From assembly GCA_022709385.1 (NCBI GenBank), contig JAKLIX010000001.1, forward strand, positions 62,001 to 126,000: DNA of 64,000 bases. The letters are read 5' to 3'. Shown here in pieces: positions 27,783 through 37,581 of the stretch (position 1 is its first letter; every line of letters begins with the position of its first letter). Made by a program: the position numbers and the translations under genes. The notes beneath the pieces were generated by a model. It was given only the letters and a program-made list of their open reading frames with translations. It was not told the origin of the DNA and ran no database searches. Origin of the DNA: Bacteroidota bacterium. Its GTDB lineage: Bacteria > Bacteroidota > Bacteroidia > Bacteroidales > CAIXZF01.

Positions 27783-29555
27783 ATGACCAATCCCATTTCA
27801 TTCAGATATATGCACCGTTTCCTTTGGCTTTGCCTCCTGTGTATTGCCACCGGACTGCTCGCATCCTGTAAAACAGCGGAAACAGGGTCGAAGAAAAAGG
27901 GGAAAGCCCGGCAGGAGGTGACGATACTCGACAAAGAAACACAAAAAATACGCGAAGCATTCCTGGATGCAAGCAGGTATAAAATTCTGGAACAGCCCGA
28001 AAAAGCCATCCAACGCTACCTTGAATGCCTCAGCCTCGATCCTGGAAATTCGGCAGCCATGTATGAGCTGTCGCAATGCTATATCGAACAGAAAAATATC
28101 GGCGAAGCCCTGAATATGGCACGAAAAGCAGCTGATACCGATCCCTCCAACCTCTGGTACCTCTACCTCTATGCCCAATTATTGGAGCAAACCCAACAGT
28201 TCAAAGAAGCCATCGTTCAATATAAAAAAATGATCAGGCTCGATCCCGTCAATCCATCATTCTATGAAGACCTGGCTCAGAACTTCATCTACCTTGGAAA
28301 ACTGGATGACGCCATCAGGATTTATGATGACATGGAAAAGATGTTCGGCCTCGACGAAGTGATCGTCCTCCAGAAACAAAAAATCTACCTTGCCCAGGGA
28401 AAAACCGACAAAGCCATTGAAGAAATCGAAAAACTTGTAAGACGCTACCCTGACGAAACCCGCTACTACTCTATCCTTGCTGAAACCTATATGGCGAACG
28501 GTTACCCCGAAAAGGCAAGAGATATCTACCAGAAAATACTGGAAATGGATCCTTCCGACCCCTATGTCCATATTGCACTTTCGGAGTATTACAGGAAAGC
28601 AGGCGAAAAAGATAAATCGTTCGATGAACTGAATCTGGCTTTTTCCAATCCGGAACTCTCCATTGATACGAAAATTCAAATCCTGCTCACTTACCTGACC
28701 CTTTCCGACATGGTGGAAGGGATCAGGGAACAATCCTACCACCTGCTCGATAAACTGATTAAGGCTCACCCGAAAGAACCCAAAGCCTGGTCGATTTACG
28801 GGGATTTTTTATACCACGATCAGAAACTGAAAGAAGCCAGAGATGCTTTCCTGCAGGTAATCAGCCTTGACAGCAGCCGCTATGCCGTTTGGGAACAATT
28901 GATCCGCATTGAAGCGGAAAAGGAAGACTACAGGAGTCTGGCCGCCTTATCGGCCAGGGCGCTGGCCTTGTTTCCTGAGCAGCCGCTGCCTTTCCTTTTC
29001 AGGGGAATGGCCCTTTTTCAGCTCAAAGAATACCAGGATGCGGCCACAGTGCTCAGGCAGGGCGCCAGCCTGGTGGTCGACAACGATGAAATGGAACAAA
29101 CCTTCTATTCCATGCTGGGAGACACCTGGAACGAACTGAAAGAATACCGGAAATCGGATGAAGCCTACGAAAAATCACTCAGGCTCAAGCCCGATAATGC
29201 CTATGTACTGAACAACTACAGCTATTATCTTTCCCTTCGTTCAGAGAAACTGGAGCTGGCCGAGCAAATGGCTCGGAAAGCCAATGAGTTATCACCCGGC
29301 AATCCTTCCTACCTGGATACCCATGCCTGGGTACTGTATAAAATGAACCGGCTGGAGGATGCGGAAAAACGCATGCAGGAAGCTTTGCAGGGAGAAGGAA
29401 GCAACAATCCGGTAATTCTGGAACATTACGGCGACATCCTTTTTAAAAAAGGAATGACCGACAAAGCCCTGGAATACTGGCAAAAAGCAAAAGATACAGG
29501 TACGGTTTCCGAGCTGCTCGATAAAAAACTTCGCGATAAAAAGCTCTATGAATAG
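27783..29555 (+). CDS. TPR-repeat outer-envelope lipoprotein
   Basis: 590 residues. Lipoprotein signal ending LLCIATGLLASC, then a basic linker (GSKKKGKARQ) and roughly a dozen tetratricopeptide repeats through residue ~560 (for example AIQRYLECLSLDPGNSAAMY, KARDIYQKILEMDPSDPYVH, SDEAYEKSLRLKPDNAYVLN). TPR arrays bind protein partners; this one should be anchored in the periplasm-facing leaflet of a membrane. It lies between dut and the DUF4292 lipoprotein gene, whose ATG overlaps its stop by 8 bp, so the two are translated together and may act together. An internal Met at 27810 is an alternative start. Confidence 0.88.
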   Translation: MTNPISFRYMHRFLWLCLLCIATGLLASCKTAETGSKKKGKARQEVTILDKETQKIREAFLDASRYKILEQPEKAIQRYLECLSLDPGNSAAMYELSQCYIEQKNIGEALNMARKAADTDPSNLWYLYLYAQLLEQTQQFKEAIVQYKKMIRLDPVNPSFYEDLAQNFIYLGKLDDAIRIYDDMEKMFGLDEVIVLQKQKIYLAQGKTDKAIEEIEKLVRRYPDETRYYSILAETYMANGYPEKARDIYQKILEMDPSDPYVHIALSEYYRKAGEKDKSFDELNLAFSNPELSIDTKIQILLTYLTLSDMVEGIREQSYHLLDKLIKAHPKEPKAWSIYGDFLYHDQKLKEARDAFLQVISLDSSRYAVWEQLIRIEAEKEDYRSLAALSARALALFPEQPLPFLFRGMALFQLKEYQDAATVLRQGASLVVDNDEMEQTFYSMLGDTWNELKEYRKSDEAYEKSLRLKPDNAYVLNNYSYYLSLRSEKLELAEQMARKANELSPGNPSYLDTHAWVLYKMNRLEDAEKRMQEALQGEGSNNPVILEHYGDILFKKGMTDKALEYWQKAKDTGTVSELLDKKLRDKKLYE

Positions 29556-30378
29556 GCGGTGGCGGTTTATACCCTTCGTGCTGGCAGGAATCACTGTCAT
29601 GCTGAGTGTTTCCTCCTGCAGCCCGGCCCGCAGGGTCATCCGTCAGCCAGTCAGAGAAGAAGGACCCGATTTCGTCTTTTCGCTGCTCAAACGCAATGAA
29701 ATCAGTTACAACACCCTTTCGATGAAGTTCAGCGCAAAGATCATCATCGATAAAAAAGCTTCTGACATCTCAGGCCAGGTCCGCATCCACCGCGACAGCG
29801 TGATCTGGGCGTCACTGACCCCTTTACTGGGCCTCGAGGCAGCCCGTATCCTGATCTCGCTCGATTCTGTCCTGTTTATCAACAGAATGAACAATACCTA
29901 CCTTCGCTCCGATTTCAGCTTCATCAACAATAACCTGAATTCTGGTTTCGATTTCGACCTGTTACAGGCCCTGCTTGTGGGAAACGACCTGAGATTCTAT
30001 GAAAACGACCAATTCCGGCTTAATATCGACGGACAAAAGTATAAGCTGCATACCATAGGAAGGAGAAAACTCAGGAAATACGTCAGAAATGCCACGGAAA
30101 ACCTTAAAGTACTCATACAAAGTATCTGGATAGATCCCGAAACAGGCAAGATCGAAGAAATTCATACCAAGGAACTGGGCAGGGAGAATAAAAAACTTGA
30201 AATCCGGTACTCTGACTTTGTCATGGTCAATAACCAGCGTTTTCCCTCCCACCAGGAAGTGAGGATCAGTGCTGAAAAAGAAATCAGCATCTCCCTCGAC
30301 TTTTCGAAAATCAAAATTGATGAAACCCTGAGCTATCCTTTCTCCATACCGGCCAAATTTACCAATCTCACCGAATAA
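29548..30378 (+). CDS. DUF4292 lipoprotein (LolB/LolA-like candidate)
   Basis: 276 residues. Lipoprotein signal MNRRWRFIPFVLAGITVMLSVSSC; the mature part has alternating beta-strand patterns: LSMKFSAKIIIDKKASDISG, VRIHRDSVIWASLTPLLGLE, AARILISLDSVLFINRMNN, and a final strand region KEISISLDFSKIKIDETLSYPF. This arrangement (unclosed barrel, a 'W-x-S-L-x-P-L-x-G-x-E-A-x-R' strand-helix, a lipoprotein anchor) resembles LolB/LolA lipoprotein chaperones; this is inference from pattern. Start codon overlaps the TPR gene stop, and the EnvC-like gene follows 40 bp later. Confidence 0.82.
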   Translation: MNRRWRFIPFVLAGITVMLSVSSCSPARRVIRQPVREEGPDFVFSLLKRNEISYNTLSMKFSAKIIIDKKASDISGQVRIHRDSVIWASLTPLLGLEAARILISLDSVLFINRMNNTYLRSDFSFINNNLNSGFDFDLLQALLVGNDLRFYENDQFRLNIDGQKYKLHTIGRRKLRKYVRNATENLKVLIQSIWIDPETGKIEEIHTKELGRENKKLEIRYSDFVMVNNQRFPSHQEVRISAEKEISISLDFSKIKIDETLSYPFSIPAKFTNLTE

Positions 30379-30418
30379 TAACCATATTGAATATCTTTAC
30401 ATTCCTGTTGATTCAAGG

Positions 30419-31678
30419 ATGAGACAAACCCTGACATACCGCCCGCCTCTTTCGGAACTGCGGTCTTTTCTCTTACTTGCCCTGGTTTTGATTCTGCTGA
30501 TACCAAACCTTTCAGCCCAATCAAATCAACGTGCCAAACTCGAAAAAAACAAAAAAGATCTGGAAAGCGAAATCAACTACACTAACCAGCTGTTAAACGA
30601 AACCCGTAAAAGCCGCCAGTTATCCGTAAACCGCGTCGTTATCCTCAACAACCAGATTCAAAAAAGGGAAAAGCTGATCAATACCATCAACCACCAGGTT
30701 GAATCGCTTTACGACCAGATCAGCAACAATCAGCAGGAACTTGAAAACCTGAACTCCGACCAGGCACGCCTGAAAAAAGAATATGCCCGGATGATCACCC
30801 AGGCCTATAAAAACAGGAATGCCTACGACAGATTAATGTTCATTTTCGCAGCCAAAGATTTCAACCAGGCCTGGAAACGGCTGAAATACTACCAGCAGTA
30901 TAGTAATCACCGGAAACAACAGGTATTGCGCATCATGCAAAACCAGGAAAAAATCAACAGAGCCATCCTTGTTTTAAACGAAAGGAAAAATGAAAAACTG
31001 CAACTGGCGAAATCCAAGGAAACTGAAAAAAGCAAACTCACACGGGAAAAAGAAGAAAAAAGCCAGACCGTAAGCCAACTGAAACAAAAGGAGAACGAAC
31101 TGAAAAAGAAACTGAGGGAAAAAGAAAGAGCCCTGAGCCGCCTGCAGAAAGCCATCCAGGACCTGATTGCAGAAGAGATCAGGAAATCCATGCCGGTGGA
31201 TAAAAGCTCCGGCAAAGCCACCACTGAAAAAACCCTCAGCCTCACACCCGAAGAAAAAGAATTATCCTCTTCTTTCACCAGCAATCGCGGAAAGCTTCCC
31301 TGGCCCACTGAAAAAGGAATTGTGGCAAGCACTTTCGGCGAACATGAACATCCCGTGCTGAAAGGGATCAAAACAAACAACAAGGGAATTAACATCCTGA
31401 CAAACGGCGGCTCCCAGGTAAGATCCGTGTTTACCGGAACCGTTACCGGAACCATGTCCATTCCAAACCTCAACAATGTGGTGATCATCCGGCATGGTGA
31501 ATATCTGACAGTTTACTGTAACCTGGAAGAAGTGTACGTGAAAAAAGGAGATAAGGTAAAAACCAAACAAGCCGTCGGTAAACTGTATACTGATCCTGAT
31601 GAATCCCGCACCGAATTGCACTTTGAACTGTGGGAAGGGAAAAAACTGATGGATCCGCTGATGTGGCTTGCAAAATGA
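30419..31678 (+). CDS. EnvC-like murein hydrolase activator (degenerate LytM domain)
   Basis: 419 residues. Signal peptide ending LIPNLSAQ, a long coiled coil (~30-260, e.g. LESEINYTNQLLNETRKSRQ), then a LytM/M23 domain (~295-419: GIVASTFGEHEHPV to LHFELWEGKKLMDPLMWL). The catalytic residues of active M23 enzymes are missing: the H-x-x-x-D pair reads NNKGIN, the YAHL histidine is YCNL, and HLH before FE is ELH. Only one of the set remains. This is the state of E. coli EnvC, which activates N-acetylmuramoyl amidases at the septum without cutting itself. So an amidase activator for daughter-cell separation is predicted; the amidase is not in the window. Confidence 0.88.
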   Translation: MRQTLTYRPPLSELRSFLLLALVLILLIPNLSAQSNQRAKLEKNKKDLESEINYTNQLLNETRKSRQLSVNRVVILNNQIQKREKLINTINHQVESLYDQISNNQQELENLNSDQARLKKEYARMITQAYKNRNAYDRLMFIFAAKDFNQAWKRLKYYQQYSNHRKQQVLRIMQNQEKINRAILVLNERKNEKLQLAKSKETEKSKLTREKEEKSQTVSQLKQKENELKKKLREKERALSRLQKAIQDLIAEEIRKSMPVDKSSGKATTEKTLSLTPEEKELSSSFTSNRGKLPWPTEKGIVASTFGEHEHPVLKGIKTNNKGINILTNGGSQVRSVFTGTVTGTMSIPNLNNVVIIRHGEYLTVYCNLEEVYVKKGDKVKTKQAVGKLYTDPDESRTELHFELWEGKKLMDPLMWLAK

Positions 31679-31703
31679 AATGTTTCATCTAAAAAAGGAC
31701 AAT

Positions 31704-32303
31704 ATGAGTAAAGAAGCCCAAAACCTGTATCCCATGCATGCTTTACTTATCAGGCGCTGGAGCCCCAGGGCCTTCCGTTCGGACAATATTCCCGAGGAAA
31801 AACTCAGGACTTTGTTCGAAGCAGCCCGCTGGAGCGCCTCAGGCGGGAATCAGCAACCCTGGCGCTTCATCCTGGGAACAAATGGAGACGAAAGTTTTTC
31901 AAAAATCCTGGACAGCCTTGATGACGGCAACCGGAGCTGGGCGCAAAATGCACCGGTGCTGGTGCTTTCCGTCGGTAAAAAAACCCAGAACAGGAATGAC
32001 AGGCCCAATTCGAGTTACCGCTACGACCTGGGGCAGGCAGTCGCCCATCTCAGCATACAGGCCACCGAAGAAGGCCTCTATGTGCATCAGATGGGTGGTT
32101 TTAATCCGGATCTCTGCCGGCAGGCATTCAGCATTCCCCCTGACTTTGATCCCATCACGGTATTTGCCGTCGGCTTCCTGGGAGATCCCTCCCAGCTGGA
32201 AGGCAATAACCGTATCAGGGAAACTGAACCAAGACAAAGAATGGCCTTCGACGAATTCGTGTTTTCCGGTACCTTCGGTCAGCCGTCAAGCCTTTTCCCA
32301 TGA
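31704..32303 (+). CDS. Nitroreductase family protein
   Basis: 199 residues of the FMN-dependent nitroreductase fold. Seen: the N-terminal RRWSPRAFRSDNIPEEKL with FEAARWSASGGNQQPWRFI, the flavin-phosphate binding region, and YRYDLGQAVAHLSIQATEEGLYVHQMGGFN with a C-terminal GFLGDPSQLEG. Substrate (nitro compound, quinone, other) cannot be told. The ATG at 31704 is taken because the upstream in-frame residues do not fit the family. Its stop overlaps the start of the M28 gene (ATGA), indicating translational coupling. Confidence 0.9.
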   Translation: MSKEAQNLYPMHALLIRRWSPRAFRSDNIPEEKLRTLFEAARWSASGGNQQPWRFILGTNGDESFSKILDSLDDGNRSWAQNAPVLVLSVGKKTQNRNDRPNSSYRYDLGQAVAHLSIQATEEGLYVHQMGGFNPDLCRQAFSIPPDFDPITVFAVGFLGDPSQLEGNNRIRETEPRQRMAFDEFVFSGTFGQPSSLFP

Positions 32304-33328
32304 TCAGATTTAAATCGAAACATCTGTATCAAATACCGGCGTTTACGGTATTGCTGGCATGTACGCTGTTCTCCTGCAAACAATCACCCCCCCCTGCTTC
32401 GTCCGGGAGCCAGCCTGAAGATACCGCCAGCACCTACGTGCCGTCGTTTAATGCGGACAGTGCTTACGATTATATTGCGAAACAGGTGGCCTTTGGCCCG
32501 AGGGTACCCGGAACCAAAGCCAACCTGGCTTGTGCCGTATATCTCGAAACAACCCTGCGTTCACACATGCCGGATGTGATGGTGCAGAAAGCGGTTGTCA
32601 GAGCCTATGACAATACCCTGCTGAATATCCGCAATATCATCGGCATGTTTCATCCTGAACGCAGCGACCGTATATTGCTCTGCGCCCATTGGGATACCAG
32701 GCATATTGCTGATCACGACCCCGATCCGGACATGAGAAAAAATCCGATCCTCGGAGCCAACGATGGTGGAAGCGGTACCGGCGTCCTTCTCGAGATCGCC
32801 AGACAGCTTGCCCTGGATGACCCCGGCATTGGCGTGGATATCGTGTTGTTCGACGCCGAAGATTACGGACAACCCGAAGATGCCTTACCCCAGAAAGAAG
32901 ATACCTGGTGCCTCGGCTCCCAGTACTGGTCGAAAAATCCGCATAAACCCGGATACAAAGCCCGATTCGGAATCTTACTGGATATGGTGGGTGCAAAAAA
33001 TGCCACCTTCCCAAAAGAAGAATACTCTGTGTATTATGCACCGGGCATCGTTTCCATGGTTTGGGAAACGGCTTCCCGCCTTGGATATGGTGCTTTCTTC
33101 CCGGACCGCCTGGGAGGTGCCGTTACCGACGATCACTATTACGTCAATACCATCCTCCGTATCCCCACCATTAACATCATCCACCAGGATATGAGCGGGG
33201 CCAAACCATTTTTTGAACACTGGCATACGGTAAAAGACAATATGGAATCCATCGACCCCCTGACGCTGGAAGCCGTGGGTAATACCGTCCTGATGGTGTT
33301 ACACCAGCAAAAGAAGAAGACCTTATAA
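32300..33328 (+). CDS. M28-family lipoprotein, glutaminyl-cyclase-like
   Basis: 342 residues. Lipoprotein signal VLLACTLFSC. The M28 zinc site is seen as AHWDTR with the ligands in GANDGGSGTGVLLE, DAEDYGQ and TDDHYYV; this spacing and the KEDTWCLGSQYWSKNP insert are those of the animal/bacterial type II glutaminyl cyclases, which convert N-terminal Gln to pyroglutamate on exported proteins, rather than of ordinary aminopeptidases. Many Bacteroidota exported proteins begin with Gln after signal cleavage (several here end AQ), so this activity has plausible targets in the periplasm. Its 3' end overlaps the PhoH gene's 3' end by a few bases. Confidence 0.85.
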   Translation: MIRFKSKHLYQIPAFTVLLACTLFSCKQSPPPASSGSQPEDTASTYVPSFNADSAYDYIAKQVAFGPRVPGTKANLACAVYLETTLRSHMPDVMVQKAVVRAYDNTLLNIRNIIGMFHPERSDRILLCAHWDTRHIADHDPDPDMRKNPILGANDGGSGTGVLLEIARQLALDDPGIGVDIVLFDAEDYGQPEDALPQKEDTWCLGSQYWSKNPHKPGYKARFGILLDMVGAKNATFPKEEYSVYYAPGIVSMVWETASRLGYGAFFPDRLGGAVTDDHYYVNTILRIPTINIIHQDMSGAKPFFEHWHTVKDNMESIDPLTLEAVGNTVLMVLHQQKKKTL

Positions 33329-34669
33329 CAACTCATTGGCCAGATTGGCCAATTCCGAACGTTCTCCTTTCTCAAGCCTTATGTGGGCATAAATGGGGTG
33401 ATGCTTGATTTTATCGATCAGATAAGACAAACCGTTGCTCTGTGAATCCAGATACGGTGTGTCAATCTGGTAAATATCGCCTGTGAAAATGATCTTGGTA
33501 TTCTCACCAGCCCTGGTAATGATGGTTTTGACCTCATGTGGGGTAAGGTTTTGCGCCTCATCCACGATAAAAAACACACTCGATATACTCCGGCCCCTGA
33601 TATAAGCCAGGGGCGTGATCATCAGCTTCTCATTTTCTATGGCATCATTGATGTTCTTGTACTCCTTGTCGCGCTCTGAGTATTGGTTCTGAATATATTT
33701 CAGATTATCCCACAAGGGCTCCATGTAAGGATTGAGCTTGGATTTAATGTCACCCGGCAAATACCCGATGTCTTTGTTGCTCAACGGCACAATCGGCCGT
33801 GCCAGGTAGATCTGCTTGTAATTGCGCCTTTGTTCCATGGCCCCGGCCAGCGCCAGCAGGGTTTTACCTGTACCCGCCACACCCTGCAGGGTCACCAGCT
33901 TGATTTCGGGATTTAAAATGGCGTGCAATGCAAATACCTGTTCCGCATTACGGGGCGTAACCTTGAATGCCGGTGTTTTTTCAACCCTTTCTATCCGCTC
34001 TGTCAGCGGATTGAAATAGCTTAACACGGAATTCCTCGTATTCTTCAGAATAAAATAGTGATTGGGAATCGGATCCCTGATTCCCAGATCCGCAGGCAAA
34101 CAATACCCGTCGGTGTAAATCTGGTCGATCAGGGTCTTGGGCAATCCTTCAATCAGGGTCTTTCCCGTATACAGACGCTCCACATCCTTGATCTTGCCGG
34201 TTTCATAATCCTCCGCAGCAATGTTCAAAGCCTTGGCTTTGAGCCGAAGGTTGATGTCCTTGGTCACCAGAATGACCCTGCGGTCAGGATACTCCCGGGT
34301 CAGCACCAGGGCCGCATTCAATATCCGGTGATCCGGCTTGTTGTCACCAAATACAACCTGGGCATCCAACTCACTCTTCTCGTTCATGATCACTTTGAAC
34401 TTGCCGGTGGCTGGTGATCCGATAGACGCCCATTTTTGCAAGGTTACCCTGGGAGACAATTTATCAAGAATCCGGATGAATTCCCTGGCCTCAAAATTCT
34501 TGATATCGTTCCCTTTCTTGAAGTTATCCAACTCCTCCAGCACGGTGATCGGAATGGCTACGTCATTATCCTGGAAACTTCGTAATGCATTGTGATTATA
34601 TAAAATGACCGAGGTGTCGAGGACAAATATTTTTTTCTTGCCCGTGATTTTTTTCCTGACAGATGGCAT
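33323..34669 (-). CDS. PhoH-family ATPase with PIN domain
   Basis: About 448 residues. N-terminal PIN RNase domain (KIFVLDTSVILYNHNALRS, LEELDNFKKGND, VILVTKDINLRLKAKAL), then a PhoH P-loop ATPase with Walker A LQGVAGTGKTLLALAGAM (~260) and Walker B VFFIVDEAQNLTPHEVKTI. The family is thought to act in RNA metabolism, with helicase and nuclease activity reported for PIN-PhoH proteins. Start: the Met followed by PSVRKKITGKK. It runs convergent with the M28 gene and divergent from polA (134-bp gap with no exact promoter match on this strand). Confidence 0.93.
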   Translation of the reverse strand: MPSVRKKITGKKKIFVLDTSVILYNHNALRSFQDNDVAIPITVLEELDNFKKGNDIKNFEAREFIRILDKLSPRVTLQKWASIGSPATGKFKVIMNEKSELDAQVVFGDNKPDHRILNAALVLTREYPDRRVILVTKDINLRLKAKALNIAAEDYETGKIKDVERLYTGKTLIEGLPKTLIDQIYTDGYCLPADLGIRDPIPNHYFILKNTRNSVLSYFNPLTERIERVEKTPAFKVTPRNAEQVFALHAILNPEIKLVTLQGVAGTGKTLLALAGAMEQRRNYKQIYLARPIVPLSNKDIGYLPGDIKSKLNPYMEPLWDNLKYIQNQYSERDKEYKNINDAIENEKLMITPLAYIRGRSISSVFFIVDEAQNLTPHEVKTIITRAGENTKIIFTGDIYQIDTPYLDSQSNGLSYLIDKIKHHPIYAHIRLEKGERSELANLANELL

Positions 34670-34802
34670 AAGTCTCAATTTGCCATGAAAGTAACCACAG
34701 GACGAATTTGCACAACATGGCAGTTCCGTTTTTTCTCAACCATATCCTGTTATTAACGCAGCCAAAGCTCAAAAATCCTGATCTTTGCCAAAAGCTGATT
34801 CC

Positions 34803-37571
34803 ATGAGCAAACTGTTTTTACTGGATGCCATGGCCCTGATCTACCGGGCCTATTTTGCACTGAATAAAAACCCAAGGATCAATTCCAAAGGGCTGAATAC
34901 TTCGGCTGTTCTCGGCTTTGCGAATACCCTGTACGATCTGCTGAAAAATGCGCAACCCACCCACCTGGGAGTGGCCTTCGATACCATGGCTCCCACCGCC
35001 CGCCACCTCGAATTCACAGGCTATAAAGCAACCCGTGAAGCCATGCCCGAAGATCTTGCAACCGCCATCCCGTATATAAAAAGACTGGTGGAAGCCTTCA
35101 ACATTCCCCTGCTTTTTGTCGACGGATACGAAGCCGATGACGTGATCGGAACCCTCGCCAAAAAAGCCTCGGAAGCCGGATTTATTACCTATATGGTCAC
35201 CCCCGATAAAGATTTCTCCCAGCTCGTCTCTGATCAGGTGCTCATCTATAAGCCGGGGAAAATGGGCGAAAAACCTGAGATTATCGGTCCCGAAGATGTC
35301 TGTCAGAAATACGGACTGAAAAGACCGGAACAGATGATCGACCTGCTCGGCCTCTGGGGCGATGCATCCGATAATATCCCCGGTATCCCCGGTATCGGCC
35401 AGGTGTATGCCCGCAAACTGCTCGAAACCTTCGACAACGTTGAAAACCTGATTGCCAATGCCGCCCGTATCGAAAACCCCGGACAGCGCGAAAAAGTAAT
35501 CACCTATGCTGACCAGGCCCTGATGAGTAAAATGCTGGCCACCATCATCACCGATGTGCCCATCGCATTCGATGAGGACAAACTGAAAATCAGGCAACCC
35601 GACCGCCAGGCGCTCAGAGAACTCTTAGATGAACTGGAATTCAGAACCTTCGCCAAAAGGGTGTTCACCGACCTGAGCCTGCAGGAGGGAGCTGCCCAAA
35701 CGCCGCCAGCAGACCTGTTTTCTGGTCTTCCTGTGGAGAATCAGACTACCGGACTTAAAACCATTCACGAAAGTGAAGTCAGATACCACCTGGTGCAGAC
35801 AGCGGAAGAAATACAGAACCTGATCAAAAAACTCAGCGGAATCAACGGGTTTTGTTTCGATACCGAAACCACCGGACTGGATCCCAATCACTGCGAACTG
35901 GTGGGTATTTCCTTCTGCATAGAGGCCGGTGAAGCCTGGTTCCTCCTCCTTCCGCCGGTTTATGAGGAAGCATCGGAAATTCTGAGACAATTTAAACCCC
36001 TGTTCACCAATCCCGGTATCAGGAAAACAGGACAAAACCTTAAATTCGACATCTCTGTACTGCACTGGTACGATATCGAAGTGAGGGGCCCCCTCTTCGA
36101 TACCATGCTGGCCCATTACCTGCTCCAGCCCGACATGAGGCACAATATGGACCTGCTGGCAGAAACTTACCTCGCCTACAGGACAATCCCCATCGAAAGC
36201 CTGATCGGTAAAAAAGGCAAAGACCAGGGAAACATGCGACAGGTAGATCCCGTGCTGCTGAAAGACTATGCCTGTGAAGATGCCGACATCACCCTTCAGC
36301 TCGCCCATATCTTTGAACCGGAACTGGAAAAGACAGGAACAAACATGGTCTTACGGGAAATAGAAGCACCCCTGGTTCCCGTACTGGCTTCCATGGAGGC
36401 CGAAGGGATCAGAATCGACAGAAAAACCCTCGACGAATACGCCATTCAACTGGCTCATGAAATCGAAAACCTCGAAACGGAAATCATGAGCCTGGCAGGA
36501 GTAAGTTTTAACATCGCTTCTCCAAAACAACTCGGAGAAGTCTTGTTCGACCACCTTCAGATCGCTGAAAAACCAAAACAAACCAGTAAAACAAAACAAT
36601 ATTCCACCGGGGAAGAAATCCTGCTAAAACTGGTCAATAAACATCCCATAATACCTAAAATACTGGATTACAGATCATTGACCAAACTTAAGTCAACCTA
36701 TGTCGACACCCTTCCCCAGATGATCAATACCCGTACAGGCCGCGTGCACACTTCATTCAACCAGGCAGTGGCAGCTACGGGACGCCTGAGTTCCAACAAT
36801 CCCAATCTCCAGAATATCCCAATCCGAACGGAAAGGGGCAGGGAAATCCGAAAGGCTTTTGTTCCAAGGAACAGGGATTACGTGCTTCTTTCGGCAGATT
36901 ACAGCCAGATTGAGCTGCGGCTGATGGCTGAACTGAGCGGCGACAAAGCCATGACTGAGGCCTTTCTCAGGGGTGAAGACATTCATCTGGCTACAGCTGC
37001 AAAGGTGTATAGGGTTGCTGCTGACCAGGTGAACCGTGAAATGAGGAGGAACGCAAAGACCGTGAACTTCGGGATCATATACGGCATCAGCGCTTTTGGT
37101 CTGTCGGAACGGCTCAACATCCCCAGGAAAGAAGCCGCTGCCCTCATCGAAGCGTATTTCCTTCAGTACCCGGGAATAAAAAACTACATGGAGGAAACCA
37201 TCCGGATGGCAAGAGAACAGGAATATGTGGAAACCATCATGAAAAGAAGGAGGTATATCCGTGACATTAACTCCGGCAATGCAGCCGTCCGGGGCTTTGC
37301 CGAACGGAATGCCATCAACGCGCCCATCCAGGGATCTGCAGCCGATATGATCAAGATCGCCATGATCAATATTTTCAGGGCGCTGGAGGATCAGGGCCTC
37401 AAATCGAAAATGATCCTGCAGGTACACGACGAACTCGTGTTCGATGCCTTCCGCGAAGAACTGCCTGTCTTGCTTCCCCTGGTCACAGGCCTGATGAAAA
37501 CAGCCATTCCGCTTAAAGTACCGGTAGAGGTGGAAGTAAATACAGGCGAAAACTGGCTCGAAGCCCATTAA
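34803..37571 (+). CDS. polA: DNA polymerase I
   Basis: About 922 residues. Three parts: the 5'-3' exonuclease (1-~300, with FVDGYEADDVIGTL and TPDKDFSQLVSD), an intact 3'-5' proofreading exonuclease (~350-540, DTETTGLD, NLKFDISVL, DYACEDADITLQL), and the polymerase domain with motif A SADYSQIELRLMAELSG, motif B NAKTVNFGIIYGISAFGL and motif C QVHDELVFD. So full E. coli-like activity is predicted for gap filling and RNA-primer removal. The ATG at 34803 is used; a near-consensus GATCTTTG -7 box is 16 bp upstream, giving a very short leader. The LOG gene follows 10 bp after the stop. Confidence 0.98.
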   Translation: MSKLFLLDAMALIYRAYFALNKNPRINSKGLNTSAVLGFANTLYDLLKNAQPTHLGVAFDTMAPTARHLEFTGYKATREAMPEDLATAIPYIKRLVEAFNIPLLFVDGYEADDVIGTLAKKASEAGFITYMVTPDKDFSQLVSDQVLIYKPGKMGEKPEIIGPEDVCQKYGLKRPEQMIDLLGLWGDASDNIPGIPGIGQVYARKLLETFDNVENLIANAARIENPGQREKVITYADQALMSKMLATIITDVPIAFDEDKLKIRQPDRQALRELLDELEFRTFAKRVFTDLSLQEGAAQTPPADLFSGLPVENQTTGLKTIHESEVRYHLVQTAEEIQNLIKKLSGINGFCFDTETTGLDPNHCELVGISFCIEAGEAWFLLLPPVYEEASEILRQFKPLFTNPGIRKTGQNLKFDISVLHWYDIEVRGPLFDTMLAHYLLQPDMRHNMDLLAETYLAYRTIPIESLIGKKGKDQGNMRQVDPVLLKDYACEDADITLQLAHIFEPELEKTGTNMVLREIEAPLVPVLASMEAEGIRIDRKTLDEYAIQLAHEIENLETEIMSLAGVSFNIASPKQLGEVLFDHLQIAEKPKQTSKTKQYSTGEEILLKLVNKHPIIPKILDYRSLTKLKSTYVDTLPQMINTRTGRVHTSFNQAVAATGRLSSNNPNLQNIPIRTERGREIRKAFVPRNRDYVLLSADYSQIELRLMAELSGDKAMTEAFLRGEDIHLATAAKVYRVAADQVNREMRRNAKTVNFGIIYGISAFGLSERLNIPRKEAAALIEAYFLQYPGIKNYMEETIRMAREQEYVETIMKRRRYIRDINSGNAAVRGFAERNAINAPIQGSAADMIKIAMINIFRALEDQGLKSKMILQVHDELVFDAFREELPVLLPLVTGLMKTAIPLKVPVEVEVNTGENWLEAH

Positions 37572-37581
37572 TGCCAACCAC

